Source: Fodinibius sediminis (GTDB lineage: Bacteria; Bacteroidota; Rhodothermia; Balneolales; Balneolaceae). Taken from it: 64,000 nucleotides of DNA. The DNA is taken from positions 281,901 to 345,900 of the forward strand of contig NZ_FXTH01000003.1 in NCBI RefSeq assembly GCF_900182555.1. Reading direction: 5' to 3'. The notes under the pieces were generated by a model, which was not told where the DNA came from, ran no database searches, and saw only the letters and a program-made list of their open reading frames with translations. The translations under genes were made by a program, and so were the position numbers. Positions 28,381 to 37,768 of this stretch are shown one piece after another (the first letter of the stretch is position 1; each line of letters opens with the position of its first letter).

Positions 28381-29487
28381 CTACTTAGAAGCTACAGAGG
28401 CCGATGCATCAAGATTCAGTGCGTCCATAAGCCTGTCATAGATGGTGGTGTTTTCATAGATGCCACTGAAATTTTCAGCTCCCGGTCCGTAGGAAAATAC
28501 CGGGACAAGCGTGCCGGTATGCCCTCCTGTTGAAAACGCTCCCTTCACTTCCCCTGTTTCCAGGCTGCCGTCTTTCAGGGTGAGTCCTCCGGTTTCGTGA
28601 TCCGCCGTGATGACAACCAGGGTTTCGCCGTCCTGTTCGGCAAATTCCAGTACATCTCCAATCGTTTTATCAAAATCGAGCATTTCCTCAATGGTATACT
28701 GCAGGTCATTATCGTGGCTTCCCCAGTCAATTTGCGAACCCTCTATCATCAGAAAGAACCCTTTCTTCTTTTGGTTCAGCAGGTTGATGGCCGTCTGCGA
28801 GGTTTCCGGCAGCTGGTCTCCGCGTCCCTCCGACCAGCGGCGTACAGGTAAAAAGCCGGCCAGCTTGCCATCGCTTGTACGGGTGATTTCCCTGAGGTCC
28901 GTTGAAACTTTATAGTTTCTGGCACGCAGTTCTTCAAGAAGATCCTGTCCATCTTCCCGGTCACTGAAATATTCCCTGCCGCCTCCAATGAATACATCGA
29001 TATCCGTGCTGAGAAAATCGGCGGCAATTTCTTCTGCCATATCCCGGGAAGGCTGATGGGCAATAAAGGAGGCGGGAGTGGCATGGGTAATGGAGGAAGT
29101 GGCGACAAGGCCGGTTGCAAGCCCCTGCTGCTCAGCAACTTCCAGGATGCTGGGGACGGGCTTGCCCGTGGAATCCACCCCTATGGCTCCATTATAGGTT
29201 TTATGTCCCGTGGCATAGGCCGTTGCCCCGGCCGCGGAATCCGTGACATATTTATCAGAAGCGTAGGTTTTAACGAAACCGGTGTGTGTTGCTTTCTCCA
29301 GGTTGAGAGATCCCCTGTTGGCGGTGAGGCCGGCATAGATCTGGGCGGTGCCCATGCCATCGCCAATCATGAGGATAACATTTTTTACCCGCGGAGGGGC
29401 TTGCGGGTCATGGGCCTGGGAGCTGCAGCCGGTTGCTATGACAAGTAAGAGGATAAACTGGAGAGTGGTATATTGAAGGCTTTTCAT
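28381..29487 (-). CDS. Alkaline phosphatase, lipoprotein
   Basis: 368 residues. The lipobox is IATGC (Cys21). Active-site features of alkaline phosphatase: metal Asp43 in LMIGDGMG, nucleophile Ser84 in VTDSAAGATAYATGHKT, DHETGG (Asp and His ligands) and a late His in FSTGGHTG. It releases phosphate from organic esters in the periplasm or at the cell surface. It reads toward the DUF5009 gene, from which it is separated by 24 bases. Confidence 0.93.
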   Translation of the reverse strand: MKSLQYTTLQFILLLVIATGCSSQAHDPQAPPRVKNVILMIGDGMGTAQIYAGLTANRGSLNLEKATHTGFVKTYASDKYVTDSAAGATAYATGHKTYNGAIGVDSTGKPVPSILEVAEQQGLATGLVATSSITHATPASFIAHQPSRDMAEEIAADFLSTDIDVFIGGGREYFSDREDGQDLLEELRARNYKVSTDLREITRTSDGKLAGFLPVRRWSEGRGDQLPETSQTAINLLNQKKKGFFLMIEGSQIDWGSHDNDLQYTIEEMLDFDKTIGDVLEFAEQDGETLVVITADHETGGLTLKDGSLETGEVKGAFSTGGHTGTLVPVFSYGPGAENFSGIYENTTIYDRLMDALNLDASASVASK

Positions 29488-29811
29488 GTGATGTTGGGTA
29501 TCTGGTCAGTATGGTAGATCCCGGAATGGGTTCCCTTGTACGAATGCAGTGTATAACATGAACAATAATTTACGAGTAAATAGGATATAATCAAGTACTT
29601 TCATCGGCATGAGACATGTCTTCCTTTATTGCGAACATTGAGTTGGCTCGACCCCGCTTCGGCAGAGAGCTCTGATGCAGGCAGGGGATATGCCCATCAC
29701 AGCAGCAGTAAATCCCCGATGTTCTTCCAGTGATTTTTCTGTTATTGTACTGCATCGCTATGAATACAGCGCCATTGGCAAAAATGTTAAATAAAGCAGG
29801 GAGAGTATATT
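29488..29811. other. Intergenic region upstream of the phosphatase and PEBP genes
   Basis: 324 bases between divergently transcribed genes. It presumably carries both promoters. No gene, strong terminator or clear operator was seen. A perfect Pho-box-like repeat was looked for and not found. Confidence 0.4.
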
Positions 29812-30273
29812 ATGTCGTTGCAATTATCGAGCCCCGCCTTTGAACAAAATGAAAAGATTCCTTCTGTCTACACCTGTGATGACAGGAATATTTCACCGCC
29901 GCTGGAATGGTCGCAGGTGCCCGGCGAAACCCGATCTTTCGCCATTATCTTTGATGATCCCGATGCCCCTTCCAAAACCTGGGTGCACTGGCTTTTATAT
30001 AACATTCCGGGTGACTGGACGGGGCTGGAGGCGCAGGTTGAAGAGGATGAGGAGATCGCGGGCGGGGCTCTGCACGGGGTCAATGATTTTGGAAACTACG
30101 GCTATGGCGGTCCGTGTCCCCCGGGCGGCACACATCGCTATCATATGAAACTGTATGCGCTTGATACACTCTTGGAAATAGACCCGGGAGTTATGAAAAA
30201 GGAGCTGCTGCAGGCCATGGAGGGACATGTTATCGAACAGGCCGAACTGGTGGGCCGGTACAGCCGCAGTTGA
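29812..30273 (+). CDS. YbhB/YbcL family PEBP-like protein
   Basis: 153 residues of the phosphatidylethanolamine-binding-protein fold (Raf kinase inhibitor-like). Family motifs: SPPLEWSQVPGETRSFAIIFDDPDAP, TWVHWLLYNIPG and GYGGPCPPGGTHRY. Bacterial members are small cytoplasmic or periplasmic proteins with uncertain ligands. No signal peptide is evident. The gene opens a + strand run of stress-type genes. Confidence 0.9.
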   Translation: MSLQLSSPAFEQNEKIPSVYTCDDRNISPPLEWSQVPGETRSFAIIFDDPDAPSKTWVHWLLYNIPGDWTGLEAQVEEDEEIAGGALHGVNDFGNYGYGGPCPPGGTHRYHMKLYALDTLLEIDPGVMKKELLQAMEGHVIEQAELVGRYSRS

Positions 30274-30304
30274 TACAGCAAGTGCCGGCCGGGAGGTTAT
30301 TTTT

Positions 30305-31045
30305 ATGGCTGATAGAAAAAGGAGTCTTCATATTGGCACATCGGGATGGAGCTACAAACACTGGACGGCTTCGTTCTACCCACAACGGATCAAAGCAGCG
30401 GATATGCTGAATTTTTACAGCCGGCAGTTTGATACGGTGGAGGTCAACAGTACATTTTACCGGCTTCCGACCCGTAAAGTACTGTTGAAGTGGAAAAAAA
30501 GCGTCCCGGATCATTTTCTCTTTTCTGTTAAGGCCAGCAGGTACATCACGCATCAAAAAAAGCTGAAGGACCCGGCCAAAAGCATTCATATGTTTATTAG
30601 CCGGATACAATATTTAGGCCCCAAGCTGGGTCCCATTCTCTTTCAGCTGCCCCCGCACTGGTTAAAAAATCGGCAGAGACTGAGCGACTTTATCGGGATG
30701 CTGCCGGGAGACTATCGATACGTTTTTGAATTTCGAGACGCTTCCTGGTTTGCAGATGACATTATTCATCTGCTGGAAGAGACCGGCTCAACCTTTTGCA
30801 TTTATGATTTGGAAGGGCACTCTTCCCCGAAGCCGGCAACGGCTGAAATCATCTACCTGAGGTTCCACAGCCCTGCCCCCGAATACGAGGGAGATTATTC
30901 CCGGGCCATACTGAAGGGGTGGGTCGCAGACCTTCAACAGTGGCGAATGGAGGGGAAGGAGGTTTTCTGTTACTTCAACAACGATTTTGGCGGCTATGCT
31001 CCACGCAACGCCCGGCTGCTCGGGGAGCTGGCTAAGGCTGAATAG
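30305..31045 (+). CDS. DUF72 family protein
   Basis: 246 residues from ATG 30305, 31 bases after PEBP; longer upstream frames overlap PEBP and are not supported. Family signs: IGTSGWSYKHWTASFYP, FYSRQFDTVEVNSTFYRLP, YVFEFRDASWF and FCYFNNDFGG. DUF72 proteins have a TIM-barrel-like fold and no firmly known reaction. Convergent with the kinase-like gene, 5 bases away. Confidence 0.92.
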   Translation: MADRKRSLHIGTSGWSYKHWTASFYPQRIKAADMLNFYSRQFDTVEVNSTFYRLPTRKVLLKWKKSVPDHFLFSVKASRYITHQKKLKDPAKSIHMFISRIQYLGPKLGPILFQLPPHWLKNRQRLSDFIGMLPGDYRYVFEFRDASWFADDIIHLLEETGSTFCIYDLEGHSSPKPATAEIIYLRFHSPAPEYEGDYSRAILKGWVADLQQWRMEGKEVFCYFNNDFGGYAPRNARLLGELAKAE

Positions 31046-31050
31046 CTGGT

Positions 31051-32088
31051 TTATGCAGTCAGATAGGTATCCGCCATCTCCAGGTACCGGAGTGTTTTTC
31101 TTCTCCATTTGGGATCATTGCGGTACTGCTGCTCCCGGAGGTGACGAATCGTGAGAAGGGCGCGAATGGCAGCCCTGTAACTTTTGTAGAAGTTGATCAG
31201 GTGTTGTGGGGGATTATCACCGGATTTTTGGATATAGTGCCTCATGAAAAAAGATCCCACCCCGGGACTTCCCAGCCGTTCGCACTCCAGGGAAAGGAAA
31301 GACAGGTCGTCGAGGATATCGAGGATCCGCAGCTGCTTGTCGAATTCAAGACAATCGATGACGGCAGGGGGAGACAGGCAAATATGGTCCGGTTTCAGGT
31401 CTCCGTGCCCCTCAATGATTTTCCCCTTGTCAATCCGGCTTGACAGCAGGCCCTTGTTATCCCGGATAAAGGCGAGTTGTTTTCGGCAGACAGCCGTCAG
31501 GTCGGTCTGTTGTAACTCAAACTCTGGAGCGTGCAGCTCCCGGCACGTATGTTCGACAGCCTCCTCCAGCTGTTGACAATATTCCTTGTGCGTAACCGCT
31601 TCCGGTTCTGCCTTCATGTAAAAGTCGGCCAGCAAACGAGCTGCGGGCTTCAGCTCTTCTTCCGACAGTGCCTGAGCTGCAGTTATCCTGTGCTTGAGCA
31701 TCCTGTCAGCGGAAAGCCTCTTCATTTTTACCAGCCAGTCTGTAATTCGTTCTCCCCTGCCGAGCCGGAGCCGACCCTCTTTGTCGACAGAAAGGGGGAT
31801 GATGCCAAGGTAGATATCATCGGCAAGACGCTTATTCAGCCGGACCTCTTCCCTGCAGTTTTTATACCGGTCCTGTGGGGTCAGCAGCTGCATGTGATCG
31901 TAGCGGAACGGTATTTTAAGCTTGTATACATATTGTTCTGTCAGGAAGACCCACGACATATGTGTTTTGACGGTTTCCACCCGGCCTGTTGAGGTGGAAT
32001 AGGTCTCCGGGGACTTGAGAAAAGCTACCTTTTCTTCCAGCGTGATGGTTCCGGGTGCAGCTCCGGCTTCGTCTTTGATAGTATTCAT
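31051..32088 (-). CDS. Aminoglycoside-phosphotransferase-like kinase (COG2187-type N-terminal half)
   Basis: 345 residues with the APH/choline-kinase fold. The catalytic loop reads GHGDLKPDHICL and the metal-binding motif DCLEFD follows. This resembles the N-terminal half of the bifunctional APH/gluconate-kinase-like protein, without its C-terminal ATP-binding domain. The substrate is unknown; resistance is unlikely. It lies 2 bases downstream of the PRPP synthetase on the same strand. Confidence 0.8.
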   Translation of the reverse strand: MNTIKDEAGAAPGTITLEEKVAFLKSPETYSTSTGRVETVKTHMSWVFLTEQYVYKLKIPFRYDHMQLLTPQDRYKNCREEVRLNKRLADDIYLGIIPLSVDKEGRLRLGRGERITDWLVKMKRLSADRMLKHRITAAQALSEEELKPAARLLADFYMKAEPEAVTHKEYCQQLEEAVEHTCRELHAPEFELQQTDLTAVCRKQLAFIRDNKGLLSSRIDKGKIIEGHGDLKPDHICLSPPAVIDCLEFDKQLRILDILDDLSFLSLECERLGSPGVGSFFMRHYIQKSGDNPPQHLINFYKSYRAAIRALLTIRHLREQQYRNDPKWRRKTLRYLEMADTYLTA

Positions 32089-32090
32089 GG

Positions 32091-33092
32091 TTAGTTATCA
32101 ATTGGATCCATGAGTTCAACAAGCGAGCCCCCTTCGTGCATCCTGCTGATGGCTTCGGCAAAAAGAGGTGCTACATCCAGGACTTTCACCTTCTGTTCTT
32201 TGATGGCATCCGGCAGTCGGAAGGGGGGGATGGTATTGGTTATTACTACCTGGCTGAGCGCTTCTTCCTCCAGCACCCCGGCGGCCTGACCGATAAAGGC
32301 GCCGTGGGTCGCAGCGGCATAGACCCTGGTGGCCTTCAATTGCACACAGGCCTGTGCCGCGCGGGCCAGTGTTGTTCCGCTGCTGATCAGATCATCGATG
32401 ATAACAACCGTTTTGCCCTTCACCTTCCCGACCACGGTTTCGCCGCTTACAATGCCCTTGCTGCGCTTCTTTTCCAGAAATATCAGTGGTATCGATTGCT
32501 GAATTTCGCGCTCCAGGCGACGGCGAAGCTGTTCGGCTCGTTTTACACCTCCCGAATCGGGAGACATCACAGCAATATCCTCATGGCCTGCCATGGCAGC
32601 AAAAAAATCCGTAAATATTTTTTGTGCCTCCAGGTGTTCGGTATAGCAGCGGAATCCATTCTGGTAGGCCTGCAGGTTATGAACATCAATGGTAAGGATA
32701 CGGTCGGTACCGGCCGCTTTGAACAGTGAACCCACGTAGCGGCTGGTCACCGGGTCGCGCGGCTTGGTTTTCCGGTCCTTGCGCATATAGCAGAGGTAGG
32801 GCACGACAGCTGTAACCGTTTGAGCCCCGGCATCTTTCAGTGAGCCTATAAAGAAAAGCATCCGGCAGAGTTTGTCGTTTACGCTCTGGCTGTCGTCGGC
32901 ATACAGTGCATGTATTACATAGACATCACAGTTACGGACGCTCTCCAGGGTTCGAATTTTATGCTCCCCGTCCTCGAAATCCCGTTCCTCGTGTGGGGTC
33001 AGGGCTATCCCCATATGCCGGGCTATGCGGTTCCCAAAGTCGGAGGAAGCATTCAAGGTAAATAACCGAAGATTGCTCATTGTCTTTGCCAT
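32091..33092 (-). CDS. prs: Ribose-phosphate pyrophosphokinase (PRPP synthetase)
   Basis: 333 residues from ATG 33092; ATG 33080 (MSNLRLFTLN) is equally possible, and a start at 33143 would add unrelated residues. It makes PRPP from ribose-5-phosphate and ATP. Seen: IDVHNLQAYQNGF in the catalytic region and the PRPP loop VVIIDDLISSGTTLARAAQ. Whether this is the housekeeping enzyme is unclear, because it sits in a stress-type cluster next to an APH-like kinase and a distant phosphoribosyltransferase (37769). A paralogue elsewhere would be expected. Confidence 0.88.
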   Translation of the reverse strand: MAKTMSNLRLFTLNASSDFGNRIARHMGIALTPHEERDFEDGEHKIRTLESVRNCDVYVIHALYADDSQSVNDKLCRMLFFIGSLKDAGAQTVTAVVPYLCYMRKDRKTKPRDPVTSRYVGSLFKAAGTDRILTIDVHNLQAYQNGFRCYTEHLEAQKIFTDFFAAMAGHEDIAVMSPDSGGVKRAEQLRRRLEREIQQSIPLIFLEKKRSKGIVSGETVVGKVKGKTVVIIDDLISSGTTLARAAQACVQLKATRVYAAATHGAFIGQAAGVLEEEALSQVVITNTIPPFRLPDAIKEQKVKVLDVAPLFAEAISRMHEGGSLVELMDPIDN

Positions 33093-33312
33093 GGATGTAA
33101 CAGTATATCCAACCCCCCGGCTGCCGGGAATGAGGATATCCATCCTTTATCTTGTAGATGATTTGCCTACATCTACGTTCTGCAAGGTGGCAGGCGACTG
33201 ATCAATCGTAATAGCAAACCCTACAACTAAGTGCAGTAATCTCCTATGGCAGCAGGGGGCATAATTCACCACTATAGATGAACCAGCTTAACTGGAATTA
33301 AAATGGACTATT

Positions 33313-33981
33313 ATGAAAAAGGAAGTAGATATTCCTGCAAATGGTGTTACACTGAAAGGGGATGTTCATCTGCCGGAAGATGCCAGGGGATTGGTTATTT
33401 TTTCCCATGGGAGCGGCAGCAGCCGGCTGAGTCCACGGAATCGGTTTGTAGCAGGGGTGCTGGAGGCCAATGGTTTTGCGACCCTTCTTTTTGACCTGCT
33501 GACTCCAGAAGAAGATCTCCACTATAAACGGCGATTTGATATTGAACTCTTGACGCGACGATTGGTCTCGGTTTCGCACTGGATCCATGGGCAGCGGAAT
33601 TTTACTGCGCTGAACAAGGGGTTTTTCGGGGCGAGTACCGGCGCAGCCTCGGCACTGCGGGCTGCTGCGATATTAGGACCGGATATCATCAAGACTGTTG
33701 TGTCTCGGGGCGGCCGCCCGGATATGGCCATGAGTTCACTGGCAACGGTGGAAGTCCCCACTCTGCTTTTGGTTGGCGGATTGGATACACAGGTGATCGA
33801 GCTGAACGAACAGGCCTACAGGAAGTTGCATTGTGTTAAGGAGCTGAAAGTTATTCTCGGGGCTTCTCACCTTTTTGAAGAATCAGGGAAACTGGAACAG
33901 ATGGCACGATACGCCAACAAATGGTTTTTAAAATACCTTTACCGCTATCAAATTAATATTGAAAAAGAATTTCTTGGGTGA
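33313..33981 (+). CDS. Alpha/beta hydrolase, dienelactone-hydrolase-like
   Basis: 222 residues with an alpha/beta-hydrolase fold. The nucleophile elbow reads GASTGAA (Ser near residue 108), acid GLDTQV, and His in ASHLFEE. This is a cytoplasmic family often placed beside PRPP synthetase, phosphoribosyltransferase and BCAM0308-type genes. The substrate is unknown. It ends 6 bases before the next gene, so they are cotranscribed. Confidence 0.88.
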   Translation: MKKEVDIPANGVTLKGDVHLPEDARGLVIFSHGSGSSRLSPRNRFVAGVLEANGFATLLFDLLTPEEDLHYKRRFDIELLTRRLVSVSHWIHGQRNFTALNKGFFGASTGAASALRAAAILGPDIIKTVVSRGGRPDMAMSSLATVEVPTLLLVGGLDTQVIELNEQAYRKLHCVKELKVILGASHLFEESGKLEQMARYANKWFLKYLYRYQINIEKEFLG

Positions 33982-33987
33982 ATAATA

Positions 33988-34479
33988 ATGAAAAGGCAAA
34001 AAAATCGGTTCTTTAAACAGGAAAGGACCAGGATCTACGACGACAATCGCATTGATCCGTACCGGGAACAGATGAAATACAAGGAGCCGGCCCGCTGCAC
34101 CGGCTGCAGTGCTCTCTTCATTAATGGCCGGTGGTCATGGGAAGATACCAACGAAGCAGCTTCCGAGGCGCTTTGCCCGGCCTGCAGAAGAATAGAGGAC
34201 CACTATCCGGCCGGTATTGTAGAGGTGGGCGGTTCTTTTTTTGAGGATCACCGATTCGAGATTATGCATATGGTGCAGAACATAGCACGTGTCGAGTCTG
34301 AGGAGCATCCCCTGGAGAGGATTATGAATGTTGAGGATAATGAGGAGAGCACGGTTGTCAATACTACGGGGATGCACCTTGCACGTCGGATCGGGCATGC
34401 GCTGGAACAGGCTTACGACGGCGAGCTGGATATCTCCTATGATGCTGAAAACTATGTCCGGGTGAGCTGGTCCCGCTGA
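33988..34479 (+). CDS. BCAM0308-family zinc-ribbon protein
   Basis: 163 residues. Two CxxC pairs, Cys37/Cys40 (CTGC) and Cys63/Cys66 (CPAC), form a probable zinc ribbon; basic residues precede it. The C-terminal part contains THEGMHLARRIGHALEQAYDG-like sequence (about 128-148). It matches the family named after BCAM0308, a gene of the Burkholderia low-oxygen-activated locus. The function is not established; an RNA or ribosome role is inferred from RtcB and archease nearby. Confidence 0.83.
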   Translation: MKRQKNRFFKQERTRIYDDNRIDPYREQMKYKEPARCTGCSALFINGRWSWEDTNEAASEALCPACRRIEDHYPAGIVEVGGSFFEDHRFEIMHMVQNIARVESEEHPLERIMNVEDNEESTVVNTTGMHLARRIGHALEQAYDGELDISYDAENYVRVSWSR

Positions 34480-34518
34480 CGGCCGGTCCGGGAACCCTGG
34501 ATGCTGAAGGAGAGGATA

Positions 34519-34938
34519 ATGAGCGAAACCACAGAATTTTTAACACATACTGCCGATGTTAAAGTCAGGGTGACCGCAGAAACGCTGCCAGGTCTCTTTC
34601 GCCTGGGGCTGAGGGTGTTGAATCAGCTGCTGGTACCGGATATCAATCACCGGGAAGGTGATCTGACCATCGTAAAGAATATTAACATACAGTCAAGTGA
34701 TCTCACAGCACTGATTATTGACTTTCTTTCGGAGGTCTTGACGCTGAGCCAGATTTACAAGGCTGTTTTCATCGAGGTCGAGATACATGAGATGAGCCGC
34801 TGCCGGTTGTCAGGGGTCCTGAAAGGCATGGAGGTCAATGCTTTCCAGGAGGACATCAAGGCGGTGACATACCATGAGGCCAAAGTCAGGGTAAACGAGA
34901 AGGGAGAGTGGGAAACCATCATTATTTTTGACATTTAA
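34519..34938 (+). CDS. Archease, RtcB activator
   Basis: 139 residues from ATG 34519, with a strong Shine-Dalgarno AAGGAG 8 bases upstream, which decides this start over 34501. Archease promotes RtcB guanylation and multiple turnover. Seen: FLTHTADVKVRVTAETLPGLF at the N-terminus and the acidic C-terminal FDI. It overlaps none of its neighbours and ends 4 bases before the rtcB ATG. Confidence 0.92.
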   Translation: MSETTEFLTHTADVKVRVTAETLPGLFRLGLRVLNQLLVPDINHREGDLTIVKNINIQSSDLTALIIDFLSEVLTLSQIYKAVFIEVEIHEMSRCRLSGVLKGMEVNAFQEDIKAVTYHEAKVRVNEKGEWETIIIFDI

Positions 34939-34942
34939 TATT

Positions 34943-36388
34943 ATGATCGATCAAGTACAGTTACAACAGGTGGATGAGTGCCTTTGGGAAATCCCGAAAT
35001 CAGCACGGGCAGACATGCGGGTACCCGCTTATGTGTATGCCCTTGAGGAACTGCTTGAGGATCTCAGGAAGGATCGTACCCTGGATCAGCTGATGAATGT
35101 GGCGACCCTGCCCGGCATCCAAAAAGCAGCCATTGTTATGCCTGATGGCCACGAAGGATATGGATTTCCCATTGGCGGTGTAGCGGCTACGGATGTCAGT
35201 CGGGGGGTGATATCACCCGGAGGAATTGGCTATGATATCAACTGCGGAGTTCGATTGCTAACATCATCGACCCGGTATGCCGATGTGAAGGGGAAAATAG
35301 GGGAGCTTGTCCACGAGTTATCCCGCATGATCCCCAAGGGCGTGGGCCGGGGCGGCCGGCTGGTACTTTCCACCGGGCAGATGGAGGAGGTGCTTGCCGG
35401 GGGTGCTGAATGGGCGGTTGCAAATGGGTATGGGCTGAACGAGGATCTGGACCATATCGAATCCCGGGGAAGACTGGAGCATGCGGATCCTGCCAGGGTT
35501 TCTGACCATGCTGTCAAGCGGGGTCATGACCAGCTCGGTACGATTGGGGCCGGCAATCACTTTGTGGAAGTGGACCGGGTGGAGGAAATCTATGATGATG
35601 AAACAGCCGAAGCTTTCGGACTTTTCCAGGGTCAGCTGGTGATATTGATTCATACGGGTTCACGGGGACTGGGACACCAGGTAGCCACCGACTACCTAAA
35701 AACATTCCTGAATGCCATGCCTTCCTATGGACTGCATATTCCCGACCGGGAACTGGCCTGCGCCCCTTTCAGCTCCGAAGACGGCCAGAATTATTTTAAA
35801 GCGATGGCTGCCGCGGCCAATTATGCCTGGTGCAACCGGGAAGTCATCAGCTGGGAAGTTCGTCAGTCGTGGGAATATATTATGAAAGAAGCGGGTGAAA
35901 ACCTCAGGCTGCTTTACGATGTGGCTCATAATATAGCGAAGATTGAAACCCATCGCATCAGCGGGAAAAACCACCGGCTCGTGGTTCATCGAAAGGGGGC
36001 AACCCGTGCTTTTGGGCCCGGCAGTCCCGAAATTCCCGATGATTTCAGCAAGACGGGCCAGCCGGTATTGATTCCGGGAAGTATGGGCACCCACTCCTAT
36101 GTACTCGCCGGGACAAAAGAAAGTATGGAAAATTCTTTTGGGTCCACCTGTCACGGTGCCGGCCGGCGCATGTCACGTACAGCGGCCAAGAAAATGGTTG
36201 ATGCCCCTACTCTCAAGAGAGAATTGCTTGCAAATGATATTGCCGTGGAGGCCGGGTCGTATGCCGGTCTCGCTGAAGAAGCGCCTGTAGCCTACAAGGA
36301 TATCGACTTGGTGGTTGAAACAGTGCACCGTGCCAGACTGGCCCGGAAAGTGGCCAAATTACGGCCGGTCGGCGTTATCAAGGGGTAG
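34943..36388 (+). CDS. rtcB: RtcB RNA ligase
   Basis: 481 residues from ATG 34943; a TTG at 34928 would overlap archease. RtcB joins 3'-phosphate or cyclic-phosphate RNA ends to 5'-OH ends with GTP and Mn. Seen: PDGHEGYGFPIGGVAA, metal ligands in GGIGYDINCGVRLL, GAGNHFVEVDRVE and the guanylation motif STCHGAGRRMSR, with His404 (same number as in the archaeal enzyme). With archease upstream this is an RNA repair module. Confidence 0.96.
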   Translation: MIDQVQLQQVDECLWEIPKSARADMRVPAYVYALEELLEDLRKDRTLDQLMNVATLPGIQKAAIVMPDGHEGYGFPIGGVAATDVSRGVISPGGIGYDINCGVRLLTSSTRYADVKGKIGELVHELSRMIPKGVGRGGRLVLSTGQMEEVLAGGAEWAVANGYGLNEDLDHIESRGRLEHADPARVSDHAVKRGHDQLGTIGAGNHFVEVDRVEEIYDDETAEAFGLFQGQLVILIHTGSRGLGHQVATDYLKTFLNAMPSYGLHIPDRELACAPFSSEDGQNYFKAMAAAANYAWCNREVISWEVRQSWEYIMKEAGENLRLLYDVAHNIAKIETHRISGKNHRLVVHRKGATRAFGPGSPEIPDDFSKTGQPVLIPGSMGTHSYVLAGTKESMENSFGSTCHGAGRRMSRTAAKKMVDAPTLKRELLANDIAVEAGSYAGLAEEAPVAYKDIDLVVETVHRARLARKVAKLRPVGVIKG

Positions 36389-36412
36389 TTATAATACGCA
36401 TGTTTAGACGTT

Positions 36413-37633
36413 TTGAATCGAAGGATATTTATAAAAAGGATATGCACCGGCTTAACCGGCATCTCCTGCGGGGCCGTGGGATTTTTTTCCATGAGACAGG
36501 CCGCTAATACCAATGCCGAGAAAACAACGGGTCCTGACATGATGAGGCTTTTTCTATCCGGGGATGTGATGACCGGCCGGGGGATCGACCAGGCCCTTCC
36601 GTATTCTGTCGCCCCCGGGCTGCATGAACAGTATGTAAAAGATGCACGCATCTACAAACAGCTCGCCGCCGCTCACTCGGGTCCCATTCCTGATCATCTC
36701 GGCTATGACTATATCTGGGGCGATGCGCTGGAAGTGCTGGACCGGGAAGCTCCCGATGCTCGGGTTATAAACCTGGAAACAGCGGTGACGACCAGTGATG
36801 ATCATTGGACGGAAAAACGCATACACTACCGGATGCATCCCCGCAATATTCCCCTGCTGAAGGAAGCGGGGATCGATGTATGTATCCTGTCGAACAATCA
36901 TGTGTTGGACTGGGGACAAAAAGGACTCGCTGAAACGTTGAAAGTGCTGAAGGAGGCAGGAATACAGACGGCCGGTGCCGGAGACCATGCGGTATCAGCT
37001 GCAGCTCCGGCGGTGCTTAATACCTCATCCGGAAGATTGCTTGTTTTTGGCTATGGGGTCACCGACTCGGGAATTCCGGGGGCGTGGATGGCCGGAGAAA
37101 AGAAACCGGGTATCAATCTCCTGCATGGCCTGGGAGACGGGCAGATTGAGAGGGTCATTACGCATATCAACCGCTTTCGAAAAAAGGGGGATCGCGTAAT
37201 GCTGTCCATTCACTGGGGCGGTAACTGGGGATATAATATTCTTCTGTCGCATCGCAAATTTGCCCATAAGCTGATTGACGCTGGTTCGGTTGACCTGATC
37301 CACGGGCATTCCTCGCATCATCCCAAGGGCATGGAGGTGTACAAGGGACATCTTGTGCTCTATGGCTGCGGGGACCTTGTCAATGACTATGAGGGTATTG
37401 GCGGGTATGAAGCGTTCAGGGATGAACTGTCGCTGCTCTACTTTCCCCATCTCGATTCTTCGGGTCAGCTGGCTGCTCTCCGGCTCATACCGATGAAGAT
37501 GCACCGGTTTCGTCTTCATAACGCCGAAGAGGAAGATGTGCGGTGGCTGATGGATCGTCTGAACCGGGTGTGCAAAGAGCTGGAAACGTCTGTAACGCGC
37601 TCTGACGATGGCACGTTACTGCTGCGCTGGTAG
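36413..37633 (+). CDS. CapA-family protein, Tat-exported (TTG start)
   Basis: 406 residues. The only in-frame start after the preceding stop codon (TAA at 36392) is TTG 36413, and it gives a twin-arginine signal NRRIFIKR followed by a hydrophobic segment (ICTGLTGISCGAVGFF). The mature part is a CapA/PgsA metallophosphoesterase-like domain: LFLSGDVMTGRGID, VINLETAVTTSDDHW, DVCILSNNHVLDWG and SIHWGGNWGY, HGHSSHHPKGMEVY. Members are linked to poly-gamma-glutamate or other capsule functions, with uncertain chemistry. It lies 24 bases after rtcB. Confidence 0.85.
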   Translation: MNRRIFIKRICTGLTGISCGAVGFFSMRQAANTNAEKTTGPDMMRLFLSGDVMTGRGIDQALPYSVAPGLHEQYVKDARIYKQLAAAHSGPIPDHLGYDYIWGDALEVLDREAPDARVINLETAVTTSDDHWTEKRIHYRMHPRNIPLLKEAGIDVCILSNNHVLDWGQKGLAETLKVLKEAGIQTAGAGDHAVSAAAPAVLNTSSGRLLVFGYGVTDSGIPGAWMAGEKKPGINLLHGLGDGQIERVITHINRFRKKGDRVMLSIHWGGNWGYNILLSHRKFAHKLIDAGSVDLIHGHSSHHPKGMEVYKGHLVLYGCGDLVNDYEGIGGYEAFRDELSLLYFPHLDSSGQLAALRLIPMKMHRFRLHNAEEEDVRWLMDRLNRVCKELETSVTRSDDGTLLLRW

Positions 37634-37768
37634 CCCGTTCTTCCTGGAAGAGACGATTTCTGCCGTGGGCTGATGTAAGCCTATCCATTACAGTGATCTC
37701 AGCCTCCAACCTATAGACTTTCTGGCAACAAAATAATAATTAGCAGTAAAAATGAATGGTATAGCATC

